The translations under genes and the position numbers were made by a program. The notes under the pieces were generated by a model, which ran no database searches, was not told where the DNA came from, and worked only from the letters and a program-made list of their open reading frames with translations. This document shows, piece by piece, positions 1 to 7,610 of a stretch of 13,725 nucleotides of DNA. The stretch spans positions 1 to 13,725 of the forward strand of contig BEID01000007.1 in assembly GCA_002898975.1 (NCBI GenBank). Direction: 5' to 3'. Source of the stretch: a bacterium HR27. Its GTDB lineage: Bacteria; Chloroflexota; Chloroflexia; Thermomicrobiales; Thermomicrobiaceae. Each line of letters opens with the position of its first letter. Position 1 is the stretch's first letter.

Positions 1-230
1 AGCGTCAGGCGCACCGGCACGGTGAGCGAGAGCGAGCAGCAGAGCGCTTCGACCGCCGCGCTGTTCGCCTCGTTCGTCACGACCACGAGCATGTCGACCG
101 TCCCGGAGCGATTGAGCGCCTCGAGCACCCAAGCCAGGGCCGGGCGCCCGGCCAGCGGGACGAGCGCCTTGTCCCGCCCACCGAGTCGCTGCCCACGCCC
201 GGCGGCTGGTACGACCGCACCACAACTCAT
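1..230 (-). CDS. ispD: 2-C-methyl-D-erythritol 4-phosphate cytidylyltransferase, N-terminal part
   Basis: Partial gene: the first 76 codons are present and the rest lies beyond the left edge. The family transfers CMP from CTP to methylerythritol phosphate, the third step of the non-mevalonate isoprenoid pathway in the cytoplasm. The N-terminus shows the nucleotidyltransferase signature: VPAAGRGQRLG at residues 7-17, Lys21 in the KALVPLAGRP stretch, then the alternating strand LVVVTNEAN (48-56) of a Rossmann-like fold. The ATG overlaps the stop of the upstream PIN/TRAM gene as ATGA, which suggests translational coupling. A yacL-like gene directly before ispD is also the order seen in Bacillus, and this favours IspD over other nucleotidyltransferases (MobA, GlmU, sugar-phosphate types) that share the signature. 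The C-terminal residues that would settle it are not visible. Confidence 0.85.
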   Translation of the reverse strand, partial: MSCGAVVPAAGRGQRLGGRDKALVPLAGRPALAWVLEALNRSGTVDMLVVVTNEANSAAVEALCCSLSLTVPVRLT

Positions 231-1363
231 CGCGTTCTACCCTGCTCGACGAGATGCGCGAAGACGAGTCGCCCGCCAGCGGTCTGGAGCGTTCGGGTTA
301 CCTCGACCGTCACGTCCTGCCCGATGAGATGCCGCGCCCGCTCGACGATGACGAGCGTTCCGTCCTCCAGATAGCCGATCGCCTGGCCCGCCTCGCGCCC
401 TTCACCGGCCAGCCGCAGCGTCAGGCGGTCGCCGGCATGAATCGGGCTCCGTAACGCTTCGGCCAGCTGATTCGGATTCAGCACGACGATGCCGCGGACT
501 CGGGCGAGATCGGCGAGTTGCTGATCGCAGGTCAGCAGCTTGCCGTTGCCTTCGCTCGCCCGCGCGACCACCGCGTCGTCCGCGTTGCGCGGCGGCACCG
601 CGGCCGGCACGACCTCGAGCCGGGAACCAAGTTCTTCCCGCAAGCGACGGACGAGCTCGAGCCCACGCCGTCCGCGCGCGCGCCGGCTCGGATCATCGTG
701 CTCGGCGAGCAGGTGGAGTTCGCGGAGCACCTCTTCGGGCACCAGGACCCGGCCGTCGAGGAAACCGAGCCGCAGGAGATCCCGTACGCGACCATCGATG
801 AGGACGCTCGTGTCCAGGACAAGCACAGGTTCGCTCGCCGGAGGCTTTCGCCCGACGACTGCCAGCACTTCGCTCTGCTTGCTGTGAGCGACCAGCGCGC
901 CGATCACGGTCGTCAAGAGCGCGACGACGGACGGCACGATCTGGCCAGCCGGTCGGGGCAGGAGCGCCAGCGGCCAGGCGAGCACTAGGCCAAGGAGCGC
1001 GCCGACGAAGGCGCCGGCCAAGCTGACCAGGAGGGCCTCGAGCGTCAGGCGCCGCAAGCGCTGGACGACCGCGTCCACGAGGTCGAAGACGATATAGGGC
1101 GTCGTCAGAAAACCGAGACCAGCCAGCACAGCGGCGAGGAAGAGTTGCGAGACGGCGACGAGTTCGGGCCGCGCCGCGAGCATCCCGCCGAACGACCAGC
1201 CGACGAGCGCCCCGATGAAGAGCCCGCCGTAACGGAGCAACCGGCCGATCGGCGAACTAGCCCGTTCCAACCGCGCTTGCCGCCGGCTCCGCGCCGGTCG
1301 CGATGGTGCCTCAGGTGTTTCGACGACTCGTGCTGTCTCCCGGGAGGAATCGGCCACCGGCAT
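227..1363 (-). CDS. Membrane-anchored PIN/TRAM-domain protein, YacL family
   Basis: The protein has 378 residues. A basic, Arg-rich N-terminus (about 1-42) is followed by four likely membrane segments near 44-64, 70-96, 107-134 and 141-160. Next comes a PIN nuclease domain (about 180-298): LDTSVLIDGR at 183-192 carries the first acidic residue (Asp184), and further candidate metal ligands are Glu211, the Asp262-Asp263 pair and Asp280. A TRAM-type beta domain, a predicted RNA-binding module, occupies about 305-372. This is the YacL architecture of Firmicutes and related phyla. PIN domains are metal-dependent ribonucleases, but the role of YacL is not well established. The start lies 33 bases after the PHP stop on the same strand, and the stop overlaps ispD by four bases, so the three genes are probably co-transcribed. 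The ribosome binding site before the ATG is weak. Confidence 0.9.
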   Translation of the reverse strand: MPVADSSRETARVVETPEAPSRPARSRRQARLERASSPIGRLLRYGGLFIGALVGWSFGGMLAARPELVAVSQLFLAAVLAGLGFLTTPYIVFDLVDAVVQRLRRLTLEALLVSLAGAFVGALLGLVLAWPLALLPRPAGQIVPSVVALLTTVIGALVAHSKQSEVLAVVGRKPPASEPVLVLDTSVLIDGRVRDLLRLGFLDGRVLVPEEVLRELHLLAEHDDPSRRARGRRGLELVRRLREELGSRLEVVPAAVPPRNADDAVVARASEGNGKLLTCDQQLADLARVRGIVVLNPNQLAEALRSPIHAGDRLTLRLAGEGREAGQAIGYLEDGTLVIVERARHLIGQDVTVEVTRTLQTAGGRLVFAHLVEQGRTR

Positions 1364-1396
1364 CTCGCAGCGTCACTCGTTGAGTACCACGGCCCT

Positions 1397-2254
1397 TCAC
1401 TGGAGAGGCAGTGTAGCAGGCGGACTGCCGTCGCGACGAGCACGGGAGAGGAGCGCCTCGACGGCTGCCAGCGGGACATCGACCGCCCCGAGTTCGCGGC
1501 CGGCTCGAAATCCGGGGCCGTGGTAGTCGCTCCCACCGGTCGCGATGAGACCGTAGCGCTCGGCGAGCGCTGCGAGCTCGCGCTGCTGCTCCAACGTGTA
1601 TTCGCCGTACCACGCCTCCAGACCAGCCAGCCCAGCGGGGATCAACTCGGCGAGGGTCGCTTCGAGGTCGTCCGCGCTCAGCGGGTGCGCGAGCACCGGG
1701 ACCCCGCCAGCCGCCCGGACGATCTCGACTGCCTCGCGCGGGCTGGGATAGCTGCGCGGCACGTAGGCCGGGCGGTTCCGGCCCAGATAGCGATCGAAAG
1801 CCTCGTCGATCGACGACACGTAGCCCTTGGCGACGAGCAGGCGTGCAGCGTGGGCACGGGTGATCGTACCGCCCTGGGCGACCGCCTCGAGCTCGTCGAG
1901 GGAGACCGGGAAGCCGAGGGAACGCAGCTGCTCGACCAGCCGGACGGCACGCTCGCGCCGTGCCGCCACCAACTGGTGAAGATGTCTCTCGAGAGCGGGG
2001 CGATGCGGGTCGATGCAGTAGCCGAGCAGGTGCACCTCGCCGCGTTCGACCGCCGTGCTGAGTTCGATCCCCGGTATGAGGAGAATCCCGTGCTCGCGGG
2101 CAGCCTGCTGCGCCTCCGGAATGCCGGCGACCGAATCATGATCGGTCACCGCGAGGACGCGTATCCCACGCTCCGCAGCGAGACGGACGAGCTCGCGCGG
2201 CGAAAGGAGCCCATCGGACGCGGTCGTATGCGTGTGGAGATCGACAGTTCCCAT
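1397..2254 (-). CDS. PHP-domain metal-dependent phosphoesterase, TrpH/YciV (RNase AM) type
   Basis: The 285-residue protein has all PHP metal-site motifs: DLHTHT with His7 and His9, Asp14, TDHDS with Asp38-His39-Asp40, GIELS with Glu64, His75 in HLLGY, RAH ending at His135, AHP with His190, and GSDYHG with Asp243 and His245. The RAHAAR insertion and the length match the TrpH/YciV subfamily. Characterised members hydrolyse 3',5'-nucleoside bisphosphates and short 5'-phosphorylated oligonucleotides, and the E. coli member matures rRNA 5' ends (RNase AM). The same reaction is inferred here. The motif begins at residue 5, as usual for the family, so this ATG is likely correct despite a poor ribosome binding site. 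The gene sits downstream of a hairpin that ends spoVS and 33 bases before the PIN/TRAM gene, so its transcript comes from read-through or from an unseen promoter. Confidence 0.9.
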   Translation of the reverse strand: MGTVDLHTHTTASDGLLSPRELVRLAAERGIRVLAVTDHDSVAGIPEAQQAAREHGILLIPGIELSTAVERGEVHLLGYCIDPHRPALERHLHQLVAARRERAVRLVEQLRSLGFPVSLDELEAVAQGGTITRAHAARLLVAKGYVSSIDEAFDRYLGRNRPAYVPRSYPSPREAVEIVRAAGGVPVLAHPLSADDLEATLAELIPAGLAGLEAWYGEYTLEQQRELAALAERYGLIATGGSDYHGPGFRAGRELGAVDVPLAAVEALLSRARRDGSPPATLPLQ

Positions 2255-2275
2255 CGGAGCGTTGCCGAAGACAAA

Positions 2276-2307
2276 ACGGGTCCCCGGCCGGCTGACCGGG
2301 GACCCGT
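2276..2307 (-). terminator. Hairpin terminator or attenuator after spoVS
   Basis: A perfect 12-base-pair stem (2276-2287 with 2296-2307) encloses an 8-base loop. On the minus strand it is followed by TTTTGTCTT, a short broken T-run. It starts 6 bases after the spoVS stop and ends 21 bases before the PHP start, so it can end spoVS transcripts while letting some pass into the PHP, PIN/TRAM and ispD genes. Confidence 0.75.
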
Positions 2308-2313
2308 GAACGT

Positions 2314-2706
2314 TCAGCGCGGTTCGACGATCAAGCGGATCGCGGTCCGATCCTCGTTGCCGATCGTGACCGTGATGAACGACGGCAGGCAGACCGCATC
2401 GATGCCGGATTCAGCGAGGTAATCGCGCGCGATCGCGACCGCCTTGATCGCCTGGTTCGCCGCACCGGCACCGATCGCCTGCACCTCAGCGCGCCCGACC
2501 TCGCGGACAACACCGGCGATCGCACCCGCGACCGCACTCGGCCGCGAGCGGGCCGAGACCTTGAGCACCTCGCTGCGCCGCCGCTGACCAGTCGCCTGAC
2601 CCTCCGCGCGCTCTCGCACGTCGTATGCCTCCTCCTCGGGCGGGAAGCTCGTCTCGGTACCGATCTTAATTTCGCGCAAATCGAGCTTGCTGAAGAAGCG
2701 CTCCAT
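2314..2706 (-). CDS. spoVS: Stage V sporulation protein S-like (SpoVS) with N-terminal extension
   Basis: The 130-residue protein is built in two parts. Residues 45-130 (EVLKVSARS, AIGAGAANQAIKAVAIAR, and the ending TAIRLIVEPR) match the complete SpoVS family of about 86 residues, a small Alba-like fold proposed to bind nucleic acid. Residues 1-44 are a charged, low-complexity extension not found in classical SpoVS. The ATG at 2706 was chosen because GGAGGAG lies 6 bases before it; the open frame continues further upstream but without a better site. In Bacillus SpoVS affects sporulation and septation, yet the family also occurs in non-sporulating Thermus, Deinococcus and Chloroflexota, so a general regulatory role is more likely here. 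rny lies upstream on the same strand with its own terminator between, and a promoter-like sequence precedes the gene. Confidence 0.93.
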   Translation of the reverse strand: MERFFSKLDLREIKIGTETSFPPEEEAYDVRERAEGQATGQRRRSEVLKVSARSRPSAVAGAIAGVVREVGRAEVQAIGAGAANQAIKAVAIARDYLAESGIDAVCLPSFITVTIGNEDRTAIRLIVEPR

Positions 2707-3008
2707 TCCGAACTCCTCCGGTAGGTGTGGGTCACTGCCACGCGAGTTGCCGAGCCAGAATCCGAACCGAGCAGCGTGTCCGATGCTTTGCGCTGTCCCC
2801 CACTCCTCTCGCTTGGTTGGAACCGCTCTCCGAATCGGCACAGGACGACCGTCGCGACGGCCCAGCCCGTGGCTGCAGCCGCCTGTAGGCGTACCATACG
2901 TCACGCGAGCCGTCAATACCAGCGCACCTTTGCGTCACCGGGATCGGTTGCGCCCATGCCCTCGACCGGCTCGTTGGAGCACGAGTGGACGATGGTATCC
3001 GAAACGAG
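2707..3008. other. Intergenic spacer between rny and spoVS
   Basis: About 300 bases without a convincing gene. It contains the spoVS ribosome binding site (GGAGGAG on the minus strand, about 2713-2719) and a candidate spoVS promoter near 2888-2916. I looked for tRNA arms, a riboswitch-like stem series and small proteins on both strands and found none I could support. The predicted spoVS leader would be about 170-180 bases long. Confidence 0.6.
2888..2916 (-). promoter_or_regulatory. Candidate spoVS promoter
   Basis: On the minus strand TTGACG (2911-2916) matches five of six bases of the -35 consensus. A 17-base spacer leads to TACGCC (2888-2893), which is only a weak -10. The position upstream of spoVS and downstream of the rny terminator makes sense, but the -10 box is poor. 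Confidence 0.3.
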
Positions 3009-3039
3009 AGCAGCCGGCGCCCACGGGACGCCGGCTGCT
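3009..3039 (-). terminator. Hairpin terminator after rny
   Basis: An 11-base-pair GC-rich stem (3009-3019 with 3029-3039) with a 9-base loop begins two bases after the rny stop on the minus strand. The sequence behind it (CTCGTTTC) has only a short T-run, so termination may be incomplete or aided by other factors. Confidence 0.65.
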
Positions 3040-3041
3040 GT

Positions 3042-4574
3042 TCAGCGTGCGTAATCGATCGCGCGCGTTTCGCGGATGACCGTGACCTTGATCTGACCGG
3101 GATAGTCGAGTGTGTCCTGAATCTTCTTCACGACGTCGCGGGCGAGCCGCAGTGCACCGTAGTCGTCGATCTGATCCGGCTTGACCAGGATGCGCACCTC
3201 GCGCCCTGCCTGGATGGCGTACGCCTTCTGGACACCGGGGAAGGATGTCGCGACGCTCTCGAGCGCTTCCAGTCGCTTGATGTAGGCCTCGAGCATCTCG
3301 CGCCGCGCACCCGGCCGCGCTCCACTGATCGCGTCGGCAGCGGCGACGATGAAGGCTTCGACGGTTCGTGGCTCTTCTTCGCCGTGATGGGCAGCGATCG
3401 CATGGACGATCTTGGCCGAGCGACCGAGCCGCCGCGCGATATCGGCGCCGATCAGCGCGTGCGGCCCTTCCACCTCGTGGTCGACTGCCTTACCGATGTC
3501 GTGGAGCAGCCCCGCCGTCTTGGCGACATTCACGTCCGCACCGAGCTCGGCCGCCAAGGCTCCCGCGATCAAAGCGACCTCGATCGAGTGCTGCAGCACG
3601 TTCTGGCCGTAACTGGTGCGGAAACGCAGCCGCCCCAAGAGACTGATCAGATCCGGGTGCAGCCCCTGCACCCCGGCCTCGAGCGCCGCTCGCTCCCCCT
3701 CTTCCCAGATGATCTGCTCGACTTCTTGCCGCGTCTTCTCGACGACTTCCTCGATGCGCGCCGGATGGATCCGGCCGTCCTGAATGAGCTTGAGGAGCGC
3801 CCGCCGGGCGATCTCGCGACGCACCGGATCGAACGACGAGAGCGTCACGGCTTCCGGCGTGTCGTCGACGATGAGGTCGACACCGGTCGCTTGCTCGAGT
3901 GCCCGGATGTTGCGCCCCTCTCGACCGATGATGCGCCCCTTCATGTCGTCGCTCGGCAGCGGCACGACGGTGACAGTCGCCTCAGCGACGTACTCGGAGG
4001 CGATGCGCTGGATCGCCGTCGCGAGGATCATCCGGGCGCGTTGCTGCGCTTCCTCGCGCACCTGCTGCTCGAGCTCCCGCACCTGGCGGTTGAGAATCTC
4101 GCGTGCTTCTTCGGTCGCCTGCTGGATCACCAGCTGCCGGGCTTCCTCGAGCGTCAGCTGCGCGACGCGCTGGAGTTCTGCTTGCCGCTCTTGCTCGAGT
4201 CGTGCGATCTCCTCCAGGCGTTCTTCGATTTCCTTCTCGCGGGCCTGAATCCGCCGCTCGCGCTTTTCGAGATTCTCCAACCGGCGGTCGAGCTGCTCCT
4301 CCTTCGCCTGCAGCCGCCGCTCGATCCGTTCGACTTGCTGCCGGCGCTGCTGGTATTCCTGCTCGAGTTCTTCGCGCAGCTTGAGCGCCGCGTCCTTCGC
4401 CTCCAGCAGAATTTCCCGTTGTCGTGCCTCCGCCTCCTCCAGAAGTCGCCGGACCTCGTCCCCGGTCGCGCGCAGGCGCGAGCGTGCTGCCCGCTGGAGA
4501 TACAAGTAAGTTCCAACGACCGCGGCGATCGCGGTCACCACGACAGCCGCGGCGACGATCAACACCGTTTCCAT
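3042..4574 (-). CDS. rny: Ribonuclease Y (membrane-anchored endoribonuclease)
   Basis: The 510 residues show the full RNase Y order. A single N-terminal membrane helix (about 4-26) is followed by a long Glu/Arg/Gln-rich coiled coil (about 35-190), a KH RNA-binding domain with [10 protein letters not shown] at 213-222, and an HD phosphohydrolase domain with His329, the His358-Asp359 pair in LLHDIGK, His396-His397 and Asp413. The conserved C-terminal region ends in TRAIDYAR. RNase Y starts mRNA decay by endonucleolytic cleavage at the inner membrane face. Length and motifs are typical, and nothing is missing. The ATG is preceded by GAGGAGAGG. The gene is transcribed away from the ABC importer genes, with a candidate promoter in the divergent spacer and a hairpin directly after its stop. 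spoVS follows; rny and spoVS also lie close together in Bacillus subtilis, with ymdB between them. Confidence 0.97.
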   Translation of the reverse strand: METVLIVAAAVVVTAIAAVVGTYLYLQRAARSRLRATGDEVRRLLEEAEARQREILLEAKDAALKLREELEQEYQQRRQQVERIERRLQAKEEQLDRRLENLEKRERRIQAREKEIEERLEEIARLEQERQAELQRVAQLTLEEARQLVIQQATEEAREILNRQVRELEQQVREEAQQRARMILATAIQRIASEYVAEATVTVVPLPSDDMKGRIIGREGRNIRALEQATGVDLIVDDTPEAVTLSSFDPVRREIARRALLKLIQDGRIHPARIEEVVEKTRQEVEQIIWEEGERAALEAGVQGLHPDLISLLGRLRFRTSYGQNVLQHSIEVALIAGALAAELGADVNVAKTAGLLHDIGKAVDHEVEGPHALIGADIARRLGRSAKIVHAIAAHHGEEEPRTVEAFIVAAADAISGARPGARREMLEAYIKRLEALESVATSFPGVQKAYAIQAGREVRILVKPDQIDDYGALRLARDVVKKIQDTLDYPGQIKVTVIRETRAIDYAR

Positions 4575-4653
4575 CTCCGCGCCTCTCCTCGATGCTTCGT
4601 TTGGTAATGTGCTGCGTCGTCACGCGTACACGCGGACGACCACCAGCATGTGG

Positions 4654-4680
4654 GGGGTTGCCCGTTTTCAAGGATACCCC
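4654..4680. repeat. Imperfect dyad in the rny/ABC divergent spacer
   Basis: Arms of nine bases (4654-4662, GGGGTTGCC, and 4672-4680, GGATACCCC) pair at seven of nine positions around a 9-base A/T-richer centre. On the minus strand the dyad covers the predicted -10 box of rny (4671-4676) and its likely start site, the usual place for a repressor operator. It could instead form a weak stem in the nascent leader. Confidence 0.4.
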
Positions 4681-4700
4681 TCGCCCGGAGCCCCCGCCAA
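4671..4700 (-). promoter_or_regulatory. Candidate rny promoter
   Basis: On the minus strand TTGGCG (4695-4700) is separated by 18 bases from TATCCT (4671-4676). Each box matches four of six consensus positions. It would give a leader of roughly 90 bases before rny, and its -10 box is embedded in the dyad at 4654-4680. Confidence 0.45.
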
Positions 4701-4765
4701 ATCGCTCACCTTACCGTGCCCCCGGCATCCGTGCACGCTGCACACCATCCGCGAGTACTGCCATC

Positions 4766-4795
4766 TTGACAGGACACACGCCCCGTCCGCAGACT
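4766..4795 (+). promoter_or_regulatory. Candidate promoter of the ABC importer operon
   Basis: A perfect -35 box TTGACA (4766-4771) is followed after 18 bases by CAGACT (4790-4795), which keeps the A at position 2 and the T at position 6 of the -10 consensus. The start codon of the binding protein lies 33 bases further on, behind a GAGGAGGAG ribosome binding site. The strong -35 and correct placement support it; the weak -10 limits confidence. Confidence 0.45.
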
Positions 4796-4828
4796 AGCCC
4801 TGTTGACCGAGGACGAGGAGGAGCAGCC

Positions 4829-6550
4829 ATGGGCGAGCAGCGATCCGCGTGGCTTTCTGCAGCGATGCACCGGCGTCGCTTTCTCCGGCTTACCGCGCTC
4901 GGGGCCGGACTGGCTGGGGCTGGACTGCTCGGGGCCTGCCGCGGTGCTTCTCCTACTCCGACCGCTCCGGCCACGCCGGCCCCGGCACAACAGACACCTG
5001 CCGCTCCAGCCCCGGCCCAGACTCCGGCATCCACCATCAGCGGCGGAGGCACCTTCGTCATCGCCCGGCTCACCGATACGATCACACTCGACCCCTCGCG
5101 CCAGTACGAACTCACCTCACCGATCGTCATGGGTGCCTGCTACGAGCGCCTGGTGACGATCCAGCCGCCAGATATCCGCACCATCCACCTCCACCTGGCC
5201 GAAAAGATGGACATCAGTCAGGACGTCACCACCTACACGTTCACCCTTCGCCAGGGCGTTCGGTTCGCCTCCGGGAACCCGCTGACATCAACCGATGTCG
5301 TCTTCAGCTTCAACCGCCTACGCGAACTCAAGGACAATCCGTCCTGGCTCGCCGACATCATCCAGTCGATGGAGACACCGGACGAGCACACGGTCCAGAT
5401 CACGCTCACCGAACCGAACGCCGCCTTCCTCGCGATGTTGGTCTCCCCGAACTTTTCGATCCTCGATTCGGCTGTTGTCAAGGAACATGGCGGAACCGAC
5501 CAGCCAGGCGCTGACAAGAGCGATACGGCAACCGAGTGGCTCAACCAGAACTCGGCCGGCTCTGGCCCCTTCATCCTCAAAGGCTGGGTCAAAGAGCAGG
5601 AGATCGTGATGGAGCGGAACCCGAACTACTGGGGACAGTCAGCCCCGCTCGAGCGGGTGATCATCCGCCACATCCCGGATCCGACCACCCAGCGACAGCT
5701 CCTGGAGAACGGCGATATCGACGCTGCGCACAACCTGGATGCCGACCTCATCGCCGAGGTCGAGCAGGCCGGTACGGCACAGATCGTTCGTGGTGACACG
5801 CTCGACACCGAGTACTTCGCGATGCACACCAGCCCCGAGGTCGGCAAAGAACTCGCCGACAAGCGCGTGCGCCAGGCGATCGCTTACGCGATCGACTACG
5901 ACGGCATCATCCAGCAGATCCTGCGCGGCGCAGCCGTCCGCCCACCTTCCGTCATCCCGAGCGGGTTGCTCGGCGTGCAGGAAGCGGAGGACGCACGCTA
6001 CCGCACCGATCCGGAACGCGCGCGCCAGCTGCTGGCCGAAGCGGGGCTCGCCAACGGCTTCGAGCTGACGCTGACCTACAGCAGCGGTGGCACCGAGGTC
6101 GGCGGCGTGTCCTCCGAAGTCCTGGCCAGCAAGATCGCCGACGACCTGAGCAAGATCGGCATCCGCGTCACGCTCGATCCCCGCGCACCGGACGTGCGGT
6201 TGGCGGACTACCGGGCAGGCAAGCTCCAGTCCACGATCTCCGGCTGGACGCCGGACTTTCTCGATCCGCACGGCTGGGCGATTCCCTTCGGTGTACCCGG
6301 CGAGGCTGCGGCACGACGCGTCGCCTACAACAACCCGCAAGTCGCCGATCTCTTCCAGCGCGCCGCACGCACCGCCGATCCCCAGGAACGAGCCCGGCTC
6401 TACGCCGAAGGGCAGCGACTCCTGAACGAAGACGCACCCTTCCTCTGCCTCTATCAGCCGAAAGCCCAGATCGCCGTGGGGAAAAACGTGCAAGGGTACG
6501 TCTTCGACCCGGTCATCGGCGTCGATCTGAGCAAAGTGCGGAAGAGCTGA
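4829..6550 (+). CDS. ABC transporter substrate-binding lipoprotein, peptide/nickel type (family 5)
   Basis: The 573-residue exported protein starts with a twin-arginine-like signal (RRRFL at 15-19) and a hydrophobic stretch. A lipobox LGAC follows with the lipidated Cys37, so the protein should be folded before Tat export and anchored outside the membrane. A Pro/Ala/Thr-rich linker (about 41-70) precedes the solute-binding fold. Family-5 features include the early ACYERLV segment (103-109), FTLRQGVRFASG, the ERNPNYWG motif, and a DKRVRQAIAYAIDYD region typical of DppA/OppA-like proteins. The ligand could be a peptide, nickel, a sugar or another small molecule; sequence alone does not decide. 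The ATG at 4829 was chosen for its strong GAGGAGGAG site; an in-frame ATG at 4865 would still keep the RR motif. The permease genes follow after 31 bases. Confidence 0.93.
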   Translation: MGEQRSAWLSAAMHRRRFLRLTALGAGLAGAGLLGACRGASPTPTAPATPAPAQQTPAAPAPAQTPASTISGGGTFVIARLTDTITLDPSRQYELTSPIVMGACYERLVTIQPPDIRTIHLHLAEKMDISQDVTTYTFTLRQGVRFASGNPLTSTDVVFSFNRLRELKDNPSWLADIIQSMETPDEHTVQITLTEPNAAFLAMLVSPNFSILDSAVVKEHGGTDQPGADKSDTATEWLNQNSAGSGPFILKGWVKEQEIVMERNPNYWGQSAPLERVIIRHIPDPTTQRQLLENGDIDAAHNLDADLIAEVEQAGTAQIVRGDTLDTEYFAMHTSPEVGKELADKRVRQAIAYAIDYDGIIQQILRGAAVRPPSVIPSGLLGVQEAEDARYRTDPERARQLLAEAGLANGFELTLTYSSGGTEVGGVSSEVLASKIADDLSKIGIRVTLDPRAPDVRLADYRAGKLQSTISGWTPDFLDPHGWAIPFGVPGEAAARRVAYNNPQVADLFQRAARTADPQERARLYAEGQRLLNEDAPFLCLYQPKAQIAVGKNVQGYVFDPVIGVDLSKVRKS

Positions 6551-6581
6551 TCGCGCGAGGTACCAGCCGAGGAGCGCGAGC

Positions 6582-7598
6582 ATGCTCGGCCGGTTCGTCC
6601 TGCGTCGCCTCATCGTGACGGTTCCCCTGCTGCTCGGGATCACCTTGGTGACCTTTACGGTCTCGCACCTGATTCCGGCCGACCCCCTCATGGCGATCCT
6701 TCCGGAACGGGCCGCCAATGACCCCGAGATCGTGCGCATGTACCGCGAGCGCTGGGGGCTCGATCGCTCGCTACCCGAGCAGTACCTCTACTACCTGCGC
6801 AACCTCCTCCGCGGCGACCTCGGCGAGTCGTACACCAGCCGCCGGCCGGTCGCTCAGGATCTGCGCGAGCGCTTCCCCGCTACCGTCGAACTGGCGCTCG
6901 CCGCTATGCTGTTCGCGGTAACCGTCGGACTCGTGCTCGGCGTCGTGTCAGCCGTCTGGTACGAGCGGTGGATCGACCACCTCGCTCGCGTGATCGCGCT
7001 GGTCGGTGTCTCGCTTCCAGTCTTCTGGCTCGGGCTGCTGGCCTTGCAGCTCTTCTACGCCAACCTCCGGCTCCTCCCCGGGCCAGGGCGGATCGATCCT
7101 CGTCTCACTGCTCCACCCTTCCGCACCGGCTTCTACACGATCGACAGTCTCCTGGCCGGTGACTTCGCGCTCTTTCTCAATGTCCTGGCTCACCTCGTCC
7201 TCCCGGGGATGGTGCTCGGCAGCTACGCAATGGGGATCATCGCGCGGATGACCCGTTCGGCGCTGCTCGACGTCCTCCAGGCCGACTACATCCGCACCGC
7301 ACGAGCCAAGGGACTCGCCGAACGCCGCGTCGTGCTCGGTCATGCCCTGCGCAACGCCCTGATCCCGACGGTCACCGTCATCGGGCTGACGTTCGGGAGT
7401 CTCCTGGCCGGAGCAGTGTTGACGGAAACGATCTTCGCCTGGCCTGGCATCGGTCGCTACGCCGTCGATGCCGCCATGAAGCTCGACCTACCAGCCGTGA
7501 TGGGAGTGACCTTGTTGATCGCCGTCGTCTATGTCGTGATCAACTTCGTGACCGACGTGCTCTACGGCGTGCTCGACCCGCGGATTCGCGTCCAGTGA
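6582..7598 (+). CDS. ABC transporter permease, DppB/OppB type
   Basis: The 338-residue integral membrane protein begins with the typical LRRL plus first membrane helix (about 8-30) and the HLIPADP segment of DppB-like permeases. About six membrane helices follow. The EAA loop that contacts the ATPase is at 235-262 (DYIRTARAKGLAERRVVLGHALRNALIP region), followed by the FAWPGIG motif (285-291). The GAGGAG site lies 7 bases before the ATG. It forms one half of the membrane pore for the ligand captured by the lipoprotein encoded just upstream. Confidence 0.95.
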   Translation: MLGRFVLRRLIVTVPLLLGITLVTFTVSHLIPADPLMAILPERAANDPEIVRMYRERWGLDRSLPEQYLYYLRNLLRGDLGESYTSRRPVAQDLRERFPATVELALAAMLFAVTVGLVLGVVSAVWYERWIDHLARVIALVGVSLPVFWLGLLALQLFYANLRLLPGPGRIDPRLTAPPFRTGFYTIDSLLAGDFALFLNVLAHLVLPGMVLGSYAMGIIARMTRSALLDVLQADYIRTARAKGLAERRVVLGHALRNALIPTVTVIGLTFGSLLAGAVLTETIFAWPGIGRYAVDAAMKLDLPAVMGVTLLIAVVYVVINFVTDVLYGVLDPRIRVQ

Positions 7599-7610
7599 GG
7601 AGCGGTTGCC

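Noticed and set aside
1145..2422. Long plus-strand open frame of about 425 codons opposite the PIN/TRAM and PHP genes
   Set aside because: It lies antisense to two genes with complete family motifs, has Arg/Asp-rich translation without any recognisable domain, and lacks a ribosome binding site. GC-rich third positions produce such shadows.
2707..3008. Possible tRNA or structured RNA in the rny-spoVS spacer
   Set aside because: No T-loop GTTCRANYC-like sequence with matching arms on either strand and no series of compatible stems.
2985..4607. Plus-strand open frame of 540 codons opposite rny
   Set aside because: It mirrors the repetitive coiled-coil codons of RNase Y, which gives Leu-rich nonsense on the other strand. 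No start signal or domain is seen.
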